A DNA stretch of 64,000 nt from JACKBC01 sp041391125 (GCA_041391125.1 JAWKON010000037.1:20753-84752), one strand, 5' to 3'; numbered from the stretch's first letter, positions 47,189-56,059 are shown. Program-made: numbers and translations. Notes: a model not told the origin generated them from the sequence alone.

Positions 47189-47538
47189 CTAACCTGACGC
47201 GCGGCACAATTATTGACATTGATTTGGAACCAACACAGGGAGCCGAAAATGGTAAAATTCGGCCCTGTGTGATTGTGACAAATAATATTTACAATGCACG
47301 CGTACCCGTCATTCAGGTTGTACCCATTACGGCATGGAGTGAACGCAAAGCGCGTATTGTGACAAATGTAGAACTGCCGGCATCGCAGAACAGTGGGTTG
47401 ACCAAAAGGTCTGTGGCCGACTGTTTGCAAACACGCCCTGTCGATCATCGCTTCCGCCTCGTCAAAATTCGAGGGCGCCTGCCGGAAAGCATCATGCGGC
47501 AAATTGATCAAGCATTGCGCATTGTGTTCGATCTTTGA
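47176..47538 (+). CDS. mazF: MazF/PemK-family endoribonuclease toxin
   Basis: 120 aa from ATG 47176, within the end of the antitoxin gene. Typical MazF pattern: RGTIIDIDLEPTQGAENGKI, RPCVIVTNN, VIQVVPITAWSERKARIVTN, SGLTKRSVADCLQTRPVDH and the terminal helix MRQIDQALRIVFDL. MazF toxins cleave mRNA at short sites. The pair is complete and intact. Confidence 0.85.
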   Translation: MASVTNLTRGTIIDIDLEPTQGAENGKIRPCVIVTNNIYNARVPVIQVVPITAWSERKARIVTNVELPASQNSGLTKRSVADCLQTRPVDHRFRLVKIRGRLPESIMRQIDQALRIVFDL

Positions 47539-47597
47539 TGCTCACTTCACCAAACATCAATGTCGCGCCCCAAAGACGCCGCGCCTACGGTTAGCTT

Positions 47598-48230
47598 TTA
47601 CGGCTTTTCTTGGCAGAGAAAGGCATTGCTGGGTTGTTCTATGGCATCAGCGTTCAAGATGACCCATCCTTTTTTGTCGGCCAACTTATCAGTTATTACC
47701 ATAGCGATAAGCGAACGCGGAATCACAATGGTATCGCCGGGAAAAATCGAACCACACTCAGATTTACCAAACAACGCGCTATCGGGGTGTCCGAAATTGT
47801 ATGCACAAAGTTCATCCTGAGCGTCGGAAGATCTGTAATAAAGTTTCGCAATGCACGCCATGATCTCGCCCGACTTTACAATGTGCGTGCGCTCCACCAA
47901 ATTAGGCGTGAGAACAGGCGCAAAGGTTGGCTCTGCCGTATTGGTGGGCACATTAGTAGGCGTCGGTGTTGGCGGGCTGGTCGCAGTGTGGATCGCAGTT
48001 GGCGTAAATGTGGGCAGAAGTGGCGGCGCCGGCGTCCGCACAATGCCGGTAAGCTCGGTTTTAGGCACCCCCATCTCCAAGGAGATGCGGAAACCGTTTA
48101 GCCCCCACTGTATGGATATGGCTGCGACAATGGTGATGATAGACGAAATGAAGCCCAGCACGGCGATGGCGCGCTGTTTCCATTCTTTCTTGTTATCATC
48201 TGGCGGGTTACAACTATGTCCAGTGTTCAT
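47598..48230 (-). CDS. Membrane-anchored LysM-like protein
   Basis: 210 aa. Cytoplasmic start, one membrane helix (~22-45), a Thr/Pro linker (~65-105), then a LysM-like region (RTHIVKSGEIMACIAKLYY ... YNFG ... IFPGDTIVIP) with extra Cys residues that could form disulfides. AGGAGAATG precedes ATG 48230. LysM domains usually bind peptidoglycan or chitin-like glycans. Confidence 0.65.
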   Translation of the reverse strand: MNTGHSCNPPDDNKKEWKQRAIAVLGFISSIITIVAAISIQWGLNGFRISLEMGVPKTELTGIVRTPAPPLLPTFTPTAIHTATSPPTPTPTNVPTNTAEPTFAPVLTPNLVERTHIVKSGEIMACIAKLYYRSSDAQDELCAYNFGHPDSALFGKSECGSIFPGDTIVIPRSLIAMVITDKLADKKGWVILNADAIEQPSNAFLCQEKP

Positions 48231-48799
48231 TTCATTCTCCTGTGCGCTATGCGAATGCTGGATATACCCGAACTACGAAAAGCCAATCGGATGATAAGGT
48301 GATTCCCATGCGTTTATAAAGAGTATGATTTTCGCACTTGACCGTCGCATCAATAATTTGATACTATAAAATGAGTCAGGCTCGGTGAATGAATTTTGGC
48401 CTATTTCTGGGTGAATTGGATAAATTCGATTTCCAACTCATTCCCACATGAAATGGCTAAACGTATCAGTCATCGGTGGCCAAGGGGAAACATGCTGCCG
48501 GCCAAAGTAGTCATGTTTCCCCTTATTTTTTGCAACTGTACAGGCGTTCCCTGAGCTTGTCGAAGGGAACATCGCCTTCGACGAGCTTAGGCCCCACTGG
48601 CTGTAAAGTCATTTTTTTGAGATCAAAAAACCCCTCAATGGTCATTGAGGGGTTTTTAAGTTGCGCAAAATCGGAGCACTCACTATGGATGCAGCCCCCT
48701 CAATGGATATTCTGTTCGTTCCACGTAATCTGCAAGAAAAAATTGGATCATGACGATTCTCATTATATATTGGGATGACAAACTTGCTGACAAAATATC
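48231..48799. other. Intergenic region with REP-like repeat and terminator hairpin
   Basis: TTCCCTGAGCTTGTCGAAGG and a complementary copy lie at about 48546-48595. AAAAACCCCTCAATG (48626-48640) and CATTGAGGGGTTTTT (48643-48657) make a 15-bp stem ending in T5. No credible gene seen. Confidence 0.7.
48626..48657. terminator. Bidirectional terminator-like hairpin
   Basis: A 15-bp perfect stem with A5 and T5 flanks, working in either direction. Confidence 0.7.
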
Positions 48800-49051
48800 T
48801 TACTGTTTAACAAGATAACGCATTTGTTGGCGTTTGTCAATCACCTTTACAATATTGTTAGATTCTTTAAAGATGTATGCGTTGGGTAAATGTAGGGAAC
48901 TGGTATTTGTAAATTTGATAAAATCAGCCGAGTGGCGAATTTTTATCGGCCAAGCCTGACTCATTGGCTGCCGTAGATCAAACGCATAAAAAGGTGATAT
49001 ATACGGCCTTATGAAGGCGTTATCTCCTCGATACCTATCACAATATGGCAT
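48800..49051 (-). CDS. Possible small protein (83 aa)
   Basis: ATG 49051 lies 9 nt after GGAG. The product (MPYCDRYRGDNAFIRPYISP...) has no recognised domain. It sits downstream of the adaptor terminator. Weak support. Confidence 0.3.
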   Translation of the reverse strand: MPYCDRYRGDNAFIRPYISPFYAFDLRQPMSQAWPIKIRHSADFIKFTNTSSLHLPNAYIFKESNNIVKVIDKRQQMRYLVKQ

Positions 49052-49068
49052 GACGATTTTCTCCACAG

Positions 49069-49112
49069 AAAAAGGGAGGCGCAGATTCGCTTGAATCTGC
49101 GCCTCCCTTTTT
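49069..49112. terminator. Strong terminator at the end of the peptide-export operon
   Basis: 49069-49088 and 49093-49112 form a perfect 20-bp stem with 4-nt loop GCTT, A5 and T7 flanks. It follows the HlyD-type gene (stop at 49133) on the minus strand. Confidence 0.9.
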
Positions 49113-49132
49113 TTAAATGATGTCGGAGCCGC

Positions 49133-50746
49133 CTAATACAGCGCCTGCACCTCCTGATCCTGACCCACGTATGACGCCACGTGACCCACCACCGTGTCCC
49201 CGTCCACCAGTGTGGGGGCGTTTACTACGGTCCATTCGCCCTGCGTTTCCAGCGGTTTGACGCTGGCGGTCACCACGTTTTCGCCGCGCACTACCTGCAC
49301 GGAAAACTCACCATTCTGCTCTTGCAGCGCCGTGGTGGGGACCAGCCACTGATTGGCGTCGCTGGTCTCGCCGGCAAAGGTGGCCACGGCGTTCATGCCG
49401 GGGCGCACACCGTCTAGGTCGGCATCGGTCAGGCGCAGGGTGACCGGGTAGTTGACCACATCTTTGTCCGACTCGTTGATGGGGTCGATCTGCTCGATGA
49501 CGCCGGTAAAGGTGCGGTTGCGGATGGCGTCGATGGCCACGGTGGCTTCCTGGCCCAGCGCCAGGTTGGGAATGTCCACCTCGGCTACCTGCACGGTGAG
49601 CTTGAGTTGGCGGGTGTCCGCAATGGTGGCCACGGTTTTGCCCACCGTGCCGCGCTCACCGGCGGTCACATTTACATCCAGCACGGCGCCCTCGATGGGA
49701 GCGGTGATGGTGGCTTTGGCCAATTTGGCCTGCGCTTCGTCCAGATCGAGCTGGGCTTTGCTCACCTTGGCCTCGGCGCTTTGCAATTCAGCGCTGGAGG
49801 CGCCGGTTTGCAGCTTGGTGAGCTTCTGCTCGGCTTCGCTGACTTTGGCCTGCGCTTCGGCCACTTCGGCGGGGGCGGGGCGATTCTTGAGCAAGTCCAA
49901 ATCGCTGACGGCGCGCTGCACGTCGCTGCGGGCTTCCTGCACGTCGCCAGCGGCGGCGGCCTGATTGGCCCGGTTGAATTTGGCCTGCGCCTGTTCAAAA
50001 TCGATGGTGGCTTTTTGCAGCGCCGCGGCTTCGGGCGTCATGCCCACGTCGTTGCGCCACTTGATGGCGTCATACGCGCGCTGGGCTTCTTTGCGGGCCA
50101 CGTCGGCCTTTTCCATAGCGGCTTTGGCTTCATCAATTTCGGCGCTGCTGGGGGGCGCCAGCAAGTCATTCAACTTGGCCTGGGCGGCGGCCACTTTGGC
50201 CTCGGCCGCGCTCAGCTCTTCGGGGGTGGCGCCGGCCTGCACTTTGAGCAGATTTTCACGCGCCGCTGCCAGATTGGCTTGAGCCACGGTGATTTCACCG
50301 GGGTCGCTGCCCTGTTGCAGCTTGGCTAATTCGGCCTGGGCCGTCTCAAGATCCACCTGGGCGCGGGTGACGGCGCGGGTGAGTTCATCGGTGTTGAGCG
50401 CCACCAGCAGGTCGCCAGCGGAGACCCAGTCGCCCACGTTGACGGCCACATCCTGAATGGCGCCGTCCACTTCCAGCACCACCTGGCGTTTGCTGATCAA
50501 TTCGACCGAACCGGCGGCGGACAAGTCACTGATGACGGCGGCGGCGGCGCGAATGCGCACCAGATTGGGGGCGGCTTCGCCCGCGTTATCGGCGGTGGAT
50601 GGCCCCACCGGCTGCGTGACGCCGGGGTCACGAGAAACGTCAATATCGGCGGCGGATGCACCGTCCGGTCCACCGGCGCAAATCAGCACAACGTCCACAG
50701 CGGCCACAAGGGCCAAGAAGATGATGACTAGTTTTCGAAGTGACAT
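49133..50746 (-). CDS. MacA/HlyD-type periplasmic adaptor of the peptide exporter
   Basis: 537 aa. N-terminal signal anchor (~5-25), then a barrel-sandwich half (QVVLEVDGAIQDVAVNVGDW, ~70-90). A long Ala/Glu/Lys coiled-coil hairpin with repeated EAQAKL, ELSAAEAKVAAAQAKL and EEAQ patterns spans ~115-340. The second half-motif is APIEGAVLDVNVTAGERG (~350), followed by beta-barrel domains. AAAGGA-ATTCA-ACC precedes the ATG, much like the peptide genes' ribosome sites. It is the last gene of the minus-strand set and probably couples the MacB-type transporter to the cell envelope. The coiled coil is longer than in MacA itself. Confidence 0.85.
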   Translation of the reverse strand: MSLRKLVIIFLALVAAVDVVLICAGGPDGASAADIDVSRDPGVTQPVGPSTADNAGEAAPNLVRIRAAAAVISDLSAAGSVELISKRQVVLEVDGAIQDVAVNVGDWVSAGDLLVALNTDELTRAVTRAQVDLETAQAELAKLQQGSDPGEITVAQANLAAARENLLKVQAGATPEELSAAEAKVAAAQAKLNDLLAPPSSAEIDEAKAAMEKADVARKEAQRAYDAIKWRNDVGMTPEAAALQKATIDFEQAQAKFNRANQAAAAGDVQEARSDVQRAVSDLDLLKNRPAPAEVAEAQAKVSEAEQKLTKLQTGASSAELQSAEAKVSKAQLDLDEAQAKLAKATITAPIEGAVLDVNVTAGERGTVGKTVATIADTRQLKLTVQVAEVDIPNLALGQEATVAIDAIRNRTFTGVIEQIDPINESDKDVVNYPVTLRLTDADLDGVRPGMNAVATFAGETSDANQWLVPTTALQEQNGEFSVQVVRGENVVTASVKPLETQGEWTVVNAPTLVDGDTVVGHVASYVGQDQEVQALY

Positions 50747-51126
50747 GGTTGAATTCCTTTATACAATCTGAAGCTGGATTTGGTGGAAAAGCGCAACTGC
50801 TCACCTCTCCCTGGCCCTCCCCTCGAGGGGAGGGAATGAAGGCTCCTCCCCTTCGAGGGGGAGGCCGGGAGGAGGTCCAAGACCCGAGTAGTTACACTAA
50901 AACTTTTGCTGATTTCAGGATACCAGTTTTTAAATTGAAAATCCGCCAGCGATTCTATCAAAGCGGCGGAAAGTTTCTGTCAATTGTGGGGAGATGACAA
51001 GAGTGAAAGGGTGAGATAAGGTGATAAGGTGACTGAGCCTGTCGAAGTCACCTTATCACCTGCCACCCTTCACCCCTTCACCCTTTCACCCCTTCACCCT
51101 TTCACCCTTTCACCTTATCACCCTCT
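50747..51126. other. Intergenic repeats between adaptor and permease
   Basis: CTCCCCTCGAGGGGAG and CTCCCCTTCGAGGGGGAG are palindromes at about 50817-50866. At 51000-51125, units of GGTGATAA/TTATCACC and TTCACCCC make a hairpin with a REP-like centre (GACTGAGCCTGTCGAAGTC). No gene seen. Confidence 0.65.
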
Positions 51127-52350
51127 CTACTCATACCGCAGGGCGTCGATGGGATCCAGCCGAGTGGCGCGGATGGCGGGGTAGAGGCCGAAGACGAAGC
51201 CGCTGAAGAGCCCGACGGCCAGCGCCAGCAGCAGCGCCCAGAATTCGAGCACAATGTCGAACGGGAAGTCGGGGATGCCGTTGAGCAGGGTGCTGACGGT
51301 GTAGCTGAGCAGGATGCCGATGAGGCTGCCCAGGGCGCACAGCACCAGCGCCTCGATGAGAAATTGCAGCAAAATGTCGCTATCTTGGGCGCCCAGGGCT
51401 TTGCGCAGACCAATTTCGCTGGTGCGCTCGGTGACGGAGACGAGCATAATGTTCATGATGCCGATACCGCCCACCAGCAGGCTGACCGTGCCGATGCTGC
51501 CCAGCAGCGCCGTCATCATGTTGGCGATGTTGCCGGCAATCTCCAGCAGGCGGGCCTGGTTGAGAATGTGAAAGTCGTTTTTGTCATTGACGTTCAGGTC
51601 GTGGCGCAGGCGCAGCGTCTGTTCGATCTGGCTTTCGGCATAGCTGATCAGCTCGCGGTCCGCCACCTGCACGGTGATTTCCGAGACCACAAAGTCGCCA
51701 CGATAGCGGGGGCTGTTGATCAGCCGGTTCTGCGCCACCTCCAGCGGGGTGTAGATGGGGCGGACGTAGGCTTCGCTGTCATCGCCGCCGCTCTTTTTGA
51801 GGATGCCCACCACGGTGAAAGGCTCGTTGTTGATGCGGACGCTTTGGCCCACCGGGTCCACATTTTTGAAGAGGTCGCGGGCGGCCAGCGAGGAAAGGAC
51901 GACCACACGCTGCTGAGAAGCCTCTTCGGCGGCGCTGAAAAAGCGGCCGCGCTCGATTTTGAGATTTTTCACATCGGCATAGGCGGCGGTGGCGCCGTTC
52001 ACCTGGCTCTCAATGGCCTGGTTGCCGTTGGCCACCCGCATAAAGGTGGAGTTGGTGGGCGCCACGGCGCGAATTTCGGGATGCACGCGGGGGTCGGCCA
52101 GCGCCGCCGCATCGCCGGAGGTAAGCGTGCTGCTGTCGCCAACGTTTTCCGTTTTGGGCGTGATGACCAGCGTGTTGATGCCCTGGCCTTCAATCTCGTT
52201 GGTCACGCCGAGAGCGGCGCCGCGGCCAATGCCCACGGTGGTCAACACAGAGGCCACGCCAATGATCAGGCCCAACATGGTGAGCAGTGAGCGCATTTTG
52301 TTGGCCATAATACTTTCCCAAGCTACACTGGAATATCGAAACGCTTTCAT
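51127..52350 (-). CDS. MacB-type ABC transporter permease (FtsX fold)
   Basis: 407 aa. One N-terminal helix (MRSLLTMLGLIIGVASVLTT, ~19-38), a large periplasmic MacB_PCD domain (~45-265), then three C-terminal helices including LLVGGIGIMNIMLVSVTERT, SEIGLRKALGAQ and the terminal ATRLDPIDALRYE. This is the mechanotransmission ABC family that exports peptides and lipoproteins. AGGAGG with a 7-nt spacer precedes ATG 52350. It is paired with the ATPase upstream and adaptor downstream. Confidence 0.9.
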   Translation of the reverse strand: MKAFRYSSVAWESIMANKMRSLLTMLGLIIGVASVLTTVGIGRGAALGVTNEIEGQGINTLVITPKTENVGDSSTLTSGDAAALADPRVHPEIRAVAPTNSTFMRVANGNQAIESQVNGATAAYADVKNLKIERGRFFSAAEEASQQRVVVLSSLAARDLFKNVDPVGQSVRINNEPFTVVGILKKSGGDDSEAYVRPIYTPLEVAQNRLINSPRYRGDFVVSEITVQVADRELISYAESQIEQTLRLRHDLNVNDKNDFHILNQARLLEIAGNIANMMTALLGSIGTVSLLVGGIGIMNIMLVSVTERTSEIGLRKALGAQDSDILLQFLIEALVLCALGSLIGILLSYTVSTLLNGIPDFPFDIVLEFWALLLALAVGLFSGFVFGLYPAIRATRLDPIDALRYE

Positions 52351-52374
52351 GGGAAATCCTCCTGGAGAATTAAA

Positions 52375-52476
52375 GGGATTAGGGATTAGGGATTAGGAAT
52401 TAGGGATTAGGGGTTGGGGGTACGCGACGGCTTTCTCGCGTAGTCCCAATCCCTAATCCCCAACCCCGATCTCCAC
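52375..52476. repeat. GGATTAG-type heptanucleotide repeat in a hairpin
   Basis: Tandem GGGATTA units (GGATTAGGGATTAGGGATTA) are followed by a complementary CCCAATCCCTAATCCCCAAC, between the ATPase and permease genes. The same sequence type flanks 24516-24600. Confidence 0.7.
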
Positions 52477-53289
52477 TTACCGTCGTTTTTCGTCTTTGAC
52501 GATTAGGCCGTCGCTGAGCATGATGATGCGGTCGGCGCGTTTGGCGACGGACATGTCGTGGGTGACGACGACGAGCGTCATGCCTTGCTGGTGTAGCTCT
52601 TTGAAGAGCCGCATCACGTCCTCGCCAGTTTGCGAGTCGAGGGCGCCGGTGGGCTCGTCCGCCAGCAGCAGGCTGGGGCGGGTGACCAGCGCCCGGGCAA
52701 TGGCGACGCGCTGCTGCTGGCCGCCGGAAAGTTCGTCGGGGCGGTGGTGGGCCCGTTCGCCCAAGCCCACGTGGGTGAGCGCTTCTTTGGCCCGTTCCCG
52801 GGCTTCGCTATTGGACACACCGGCGTAGAAGAGCGGCAGTTCAACCTGGCGTTGGGCCGGGGTGCGCGGCAGCAGGTGAAAGCGCTGAAAGACAAAGCCG
52901 ATCTGCCGGTTGCGCAACATGGCCAGTTGATTCTTCGCCATGCCGCTCACTTCAACGCCCTGTAAATAATATTCGCCGCTGGATGGGCGGTCGAGCAGCC
53001 CAATCATATTCATCAACGTGCTTTTGCCGGAACCGCTGGCGCCGATGATGGCCACATATTCGCCGCTCTGAATGGTGAGCGAGACGCCGCGCAGCGCATG
53101 AACCTGATTTTCGCCCATCTGATACGTTTTGGTCATCTGGCTGATTTCGATGACGGGCTGGCGATGGGGGGATGACAAGGTGACCGGGTGACCGGGTGAC
53201 CGGGTGACCGGCTGGCTGGCCATTTGGTAATTGGTGAATTGGGGGGACGGCGTTGCGGGCGATTGGCGGCTGATGAATGGAATGTTCAT
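52477..53289 (-). CDS. MacB/LolD-type ABC transporter ATPase
   Basis: 270 aa. Walker A GASGSGKST (~92), Q-loop FVFQRFHLLPRTPAQRQVEL, signature LSGGQQQR, Walker B LLLADEPTG and H-loop VVTHD are all present, so it should be active. The N-terminal ~50 residues before VIEISQMTKTYQMG are not family-typical. Part (QPVTRSPGHPVTLSS) is encoded by a CGGGTGACC tandem repeat, so a start closer to the domain is possible. AAAGAG precedes ATG 53289. Confidence 0.85.
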   Translation of the reverse strand: MNIPFISRQSPATPSPQFTNYQMASQPVTRSPGHPVTLSSPHRQPVIEISQMTKTYQMGENQVHALRGVSLTIQSGEYVAIIGASGSGKSTLMNMIGLLDRPSSGEYYLQGVEVSGMAKNQLAMLRNRQIGFVFQRFHLLPRTPAQRQVELPLFYAGVSNSEARERAKEALTHVGLGERAHHRPDELSGGQQQRVAIARALVTRPSLLLADEPTGALDSQTGEDVMRLFKELHQQGMTLVVVTHDMSVAKRADRIIMLSDGLIVKDEKRR

Positions 53290-53309
53290 GATTGGGACTC
53301 TTTATGGTT

Positions 53310-53475
53310 ACGGTTGGCTTTGTGGGACAGTCAGTCAGTGAGACAGTTAGTCAGTGGGACAGTTAGTCAGTGAGACGTCAGTGAGACAGTAAGTCAGTGG
53401 GACAGTCAGTCAGTAGAGTGTTGTAAGACTGACCTACTGTCTTACTGTCCCACTGCTCTACTGCCCCACTCGAAA
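53310..53475. repeat. Short tandem repeats (GACAGT.AGTCAGTG) with inverted flank
   Basis: Units of GTCAGTGGGACAGTTA run from about 53328 to 53415, with complementary CTGACCTACTGTCTTACTGT after them. Similar DNA is at 61075-61140. Confidence 0.7.
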
Positions 53476-53478
53476 CAT

Positions 53479-54196
53479 CTACTCGGCGCTACACACTTCG
53501 CCGATTTGACAGGTTTGCAGCCAGGAGAAGACGTTGTTTTGCAGTTCGCCTTCAGGACCGCGCCGATGACGGCTTGGTCAACGTGGCCGTTTTGGTCGAT
53601 GAAATAGGTGAAGGGTATGCCGCTGACTTTGTACTGCTGGGCGATGTCGCTGCTGGGGTCGACCAGAATCGGGAAGGTGAGGCCCTGCTCGGCGGCAAAT
53701 TGGGCGACTTCTGCCGTGATGTACGGCTGACCACGGTGATAAGTTGCATGTTGGTATTGGGGTCGCTGGCCAGCGCTTGCAGGGCGGGCACTTCTTCACG
53801 GCAGGCAAAGCAGTCCGGTGACCAGAAAGTGAGCATGACCGGCTGGCCGCGCTCTTGGGCCAGGTCGATTTGGCTGCCATCCAGCGCTGTACCTGCAAAT
53901 TGGGGCGCCACTGTGCCGGCGGCCAGCCCGGTCCACACCAGGTTGACCAGCAGCAGATAGCCGATGGCCATTGTCAACACGGCCAACACACCGATGGAAA
54001 AGCGGCGCAGCCAGCGGCGCATGGTTGTGCCGGCGTTCGCTGAACCGTGGGCGGCACCATACGAGCGCAAAACGGGCGGCGTCAGCGCCTTGAGAGAGCC
54101 AACTTGGGCCAGCAGGGGGGATGCGGAGCCACTTTGCGATGTGGTTCCCAATTCGGGATTCGTGACGGTTGAGCGATTGATATTTGTGTTTAACAT
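53479..54196 (-). CDS. TlpA/ResA-type membrane-anchored thioredoxin (two frameshifts)
   Basis: ATG 54196 after AAAGGAAAC. A polar cytoplasmic start (~1-60), one membrane helix (FSIGVLAVLTMAIGYLLLV), then the thioredoxin fold: APQFAGTALDGSQIDLAQER, and the active site TFWSPDCFACREEVPAL with CxxC (CFAC). After a shift near 53735 the sense continues as YITAEVAQFAAEQGLTFPIL and VSGIPFTYFIDQNG. A second shift near 53555 leads to GPEGELQNNVFSWLQTCQIG and the stop at 53479. It lies between the protease and exporter genes. It probably forms or reduces disulfides in the four-Cys peptides (inference). The frameshifts may be sequencing indels. Confidence 0.75.
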
Positions 54197-54388
54197 GATC
54201 TGTTTCCTTTTGTCTTTTATCGCATCACCCCACCCGACGTCGGGGGAGAAGCCAGGTGGAGTGCGTGGGTGCGGTATTCTTTGATGTGTTTATTGTAGTT
54301 GAAGAAAGAAGCCAAATCCACGGAATTTTCTATCAGATTGAGCGTGTTTTCTATGAAAGGGGTGCGGTAGAGGATAGAAAATAGATTT

Positions 54389-54456
54389 ATTACTGTATTG
54401 CTTATTGCTGTATTGCTCTAGGGCCCTGCAATACAGCAATAAGCAATACAGCAATA
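54389..54456. repeat. Long hairpin of TATTGCTG/CAGCAATA units
   Basis: TACTGTATTGCTTATTGCTG (54391 on) pairs with CAGCAATAAGCAATACAG (about 54433-54450). It lies directly after the M50 gene stop on the minus strand and may reduce read-through to the thioredoxin gene. Confidence 0.65.
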
Positions 54457-54468
54457 TCGACAGGCGAT

Positions 54469-55809
54469 TTACGAAGCGACCGCGGCCGGCTGATTGGGGT
54501 TGAAGCGCGGGCGACGATTTATGAACTTTGCGAAAAGGGGGCCGCTAAGTCGCTTTAACTCAAAGCCCAGACCGATGACGATGAGCGTGGGCATAAAGAG
54601 GGCGCCCAGTTGATTAAAGGCACCGATGAGGTTGCCCTGGCTTAAGGCCATCAACATGTCCACAGTGGCGGTCTGCACCAGCGCAGGATAGCTGATCATG
54701 GCCTGCCACATGGCCGGCAGCCAGGCGATCATGAAGAGCGGCCAGATGACGATGGACAGGGCCAAATATCCCCAGATTACGCGGCGCACCCACTGCGGCC
54801 ACTGGGCAAAGGGAGAGGGTTGCGGCGCCGGCTTCTGCAGGGTGATCTTTTGCCAGAGCTGGCGGGCGATTTGGAGCGTCGCGGCCCGCGTGCGGTTGTG
54901 CAGGTTGGGTACGCCGGTCAGGTCGGAGAGCAGCCAGTAGCCATCCATTTTCATCCACGGTTCAAAGTTGTAGATGACCACCACATCAATGGCCATTATC
55001 AGCATCAGGAAGGTGAGATTGCCCGTCCACCAGTAGAGCAGCAGCGCCAGCGGTACGCAGAGCATTTGGATATAGACGCCGCCAATGTCCACGGCGGCGC
55101 GCTGGCGGCGGGTCAAGCGCCAGGCTTGCGTCACGTCCACATAAAAAATGGGCATGGAGAAATAGAGGCCAAACCCCAACGATCCATGCGGGCAATTCCA
55201 ACGCTGGCAGGCCGCCACATGGCCCAACTCGTGCAGCGCAATGCTGAAGAGCATACAAAAGGCCAGCAGCGGACCGGCAAATTGAGCCATATTGAGTTCG
55301 GGCTGCATGCTCAGCTCGCGATAGGCAAAAACGTGGGCAATGACAATGAGTGCAATGGTGGGGGCCGCCACGCTCCAGCGGAAGAAGCCGCTGAAGAGAC
55401 CGGCTAACGGAGCCAGTCGCTCGGCGCTCAGAATGGTGCGGCGAAAGTGCATACCCAGATAGGTAGAGGAAGCGGCCGGTGCGGTGGATTGGGTGGGCTG
55501 CCCATCGACAGTGACGAGCCCCTTTTCGATGAGCTGCGTGCAGAGTGCGCTAAGCTGATCGAGCGGGATCTGCTGGCCGGTGCGTTGGTGGAAGCTGACG
55601 GCCAGGTCAACCGTTGTGGTCGGCGTGCGCAGCAGATCGAGCAGGTGATAAAAGCGCTCGTTTATTTGAAAATGGCGGCCATCCGGCGACTCTACGCGAT
55701 ATTGCTTTTCCTGGGAGCTGCTGTCGAAGGCGACGATTTCGAGACCGGTTTGCAATTGCAGGGGGCTGGTTGGTGCTGGCGTGGTGGTGGTTGTGTTTGT
55801 GGCGGACAT
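54469..55809 (-). CDS. PqqD/RRE-like domain fused to M50 zinc metalloprotease (putative leader peptidase)
   Basis: 446 aa. AAGGAG sits 6 nt before ATG 55809, so the 25-residue upstream extension is rejected. Residues ~18-105 look like a PqqD/RRE winged helix (EIVAFDSSSQEKQYRVE, HFQINERFYHLLDLL, PLDQLSALCTQLIEKGLV), the fold that binds RiPP leader peptides. Then come membrane helices and the M50 site HELGH (193-197), FYVDVTQAWRLTRRQRAAVD, and the metal-ligand motif NFEPWMKMDGYWLLSDL (Asp289). This matches the peptide zinc metalloprotease group found in bacteriocin and YydF-type clusters. It is the first large gene downstream of the peptide array, so it probably recognises and cleaves the leaders (inference). 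Confidence 0.85.
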   Translation of the reverse strand: MSATNTTTTTPAPTSPLQLQTGLEIVAFDSSSQEKQYRVESPDGRHFQINERFYHLLDLLRTPTTTVDLAVSFHQRTGQQIPLDQLSALCTQLIEKGLVTVDGQPTQSTAPAASSTYLGMHFRRTILSAERLAPLAGLFSGFFRWSVAAPTIALIVIAHVFAYRELSMQPELNMAQFAGPLLAFCMLFSIALHELGHVAACQRWNCPHGSLGFGLYFSMPIFYVDVTQAWRLTRRQRAAVDIGGVYIQMLCVPLALLLYWWTGNLTFLMLIMAIDVVVIYNFEPWMKMDGYWLLSDLTGVPNLHNRTRAATLQIARQLWQKITLQKPAPQPSPFAQWPQWVRRVIWGYLALSIVIWPLFMIAWLPAMWQAMISYPALVQTATVDMLMALSQGNLIGAFNQLGALFMPTLIVIGLGFELKRLSGPLFAKFINRRPRFNPNQPAAVAS

Positions 55810-55853
55810 GGGGTACTCCTTAAACATTAGATTTTCGATTGCGAGATTTTCAA

Positions 55854-56059
55854 ATCTAGCAACCGCACACGATGGGCGGTACACGAGAATCTTCGCCGAT
55901 CAGTTGGCCGTAGCGGGTCTCTATAGGCATTTCTTTTTGACCGTTATCTTCGGTTGGCGGAACACGGGAATCTTCGCCGAACGGTTGGTGTAAACGGATT
56001 TATTTGTGTCTACTGTATTCGATTGATGAGGCCCGATTGACTCTGTGCGGTTGCTAGAT
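55854..56059. repeat. Segment bounded by 16-bp inverted repeats
   Basis: ATCTAGCAACCGCACA (55854-55869) and TGTGCGGTTGCTAGAT (56044-56059) are perfect complements. Inside, a 30-bp stretch (ACACG.GAATCTTCGCCGA) is directly repeated at ~55881 and ~55962. It may be a small non-autonomous element or an RNA structure. Confidence 0.6.
55856..55930 (-). CDS. Possible 24-residue peptide
   Basis: ATG 55930 opens MPIETRYGQLIGEDSRVPP and ends VCGC. The element GEDSRVPP also occurs once upstream in the same open frame, before the ATG. There is no good ribosome site. Its place between the peptide array and the M50 gene makes it worth noting, but it may be remnant DNA. Confidence 0.25.
   Translation of the reverse strand: MPIETRYGQLIGEDSRVPPIVCGC

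Noticed and set aside
49607..50329. Gly/Phe-rich 240-aa frame on the + strand opposite the adaptor
   Set aside because: Periodic composition mirrors the coiled-coil repeats on the other strand.
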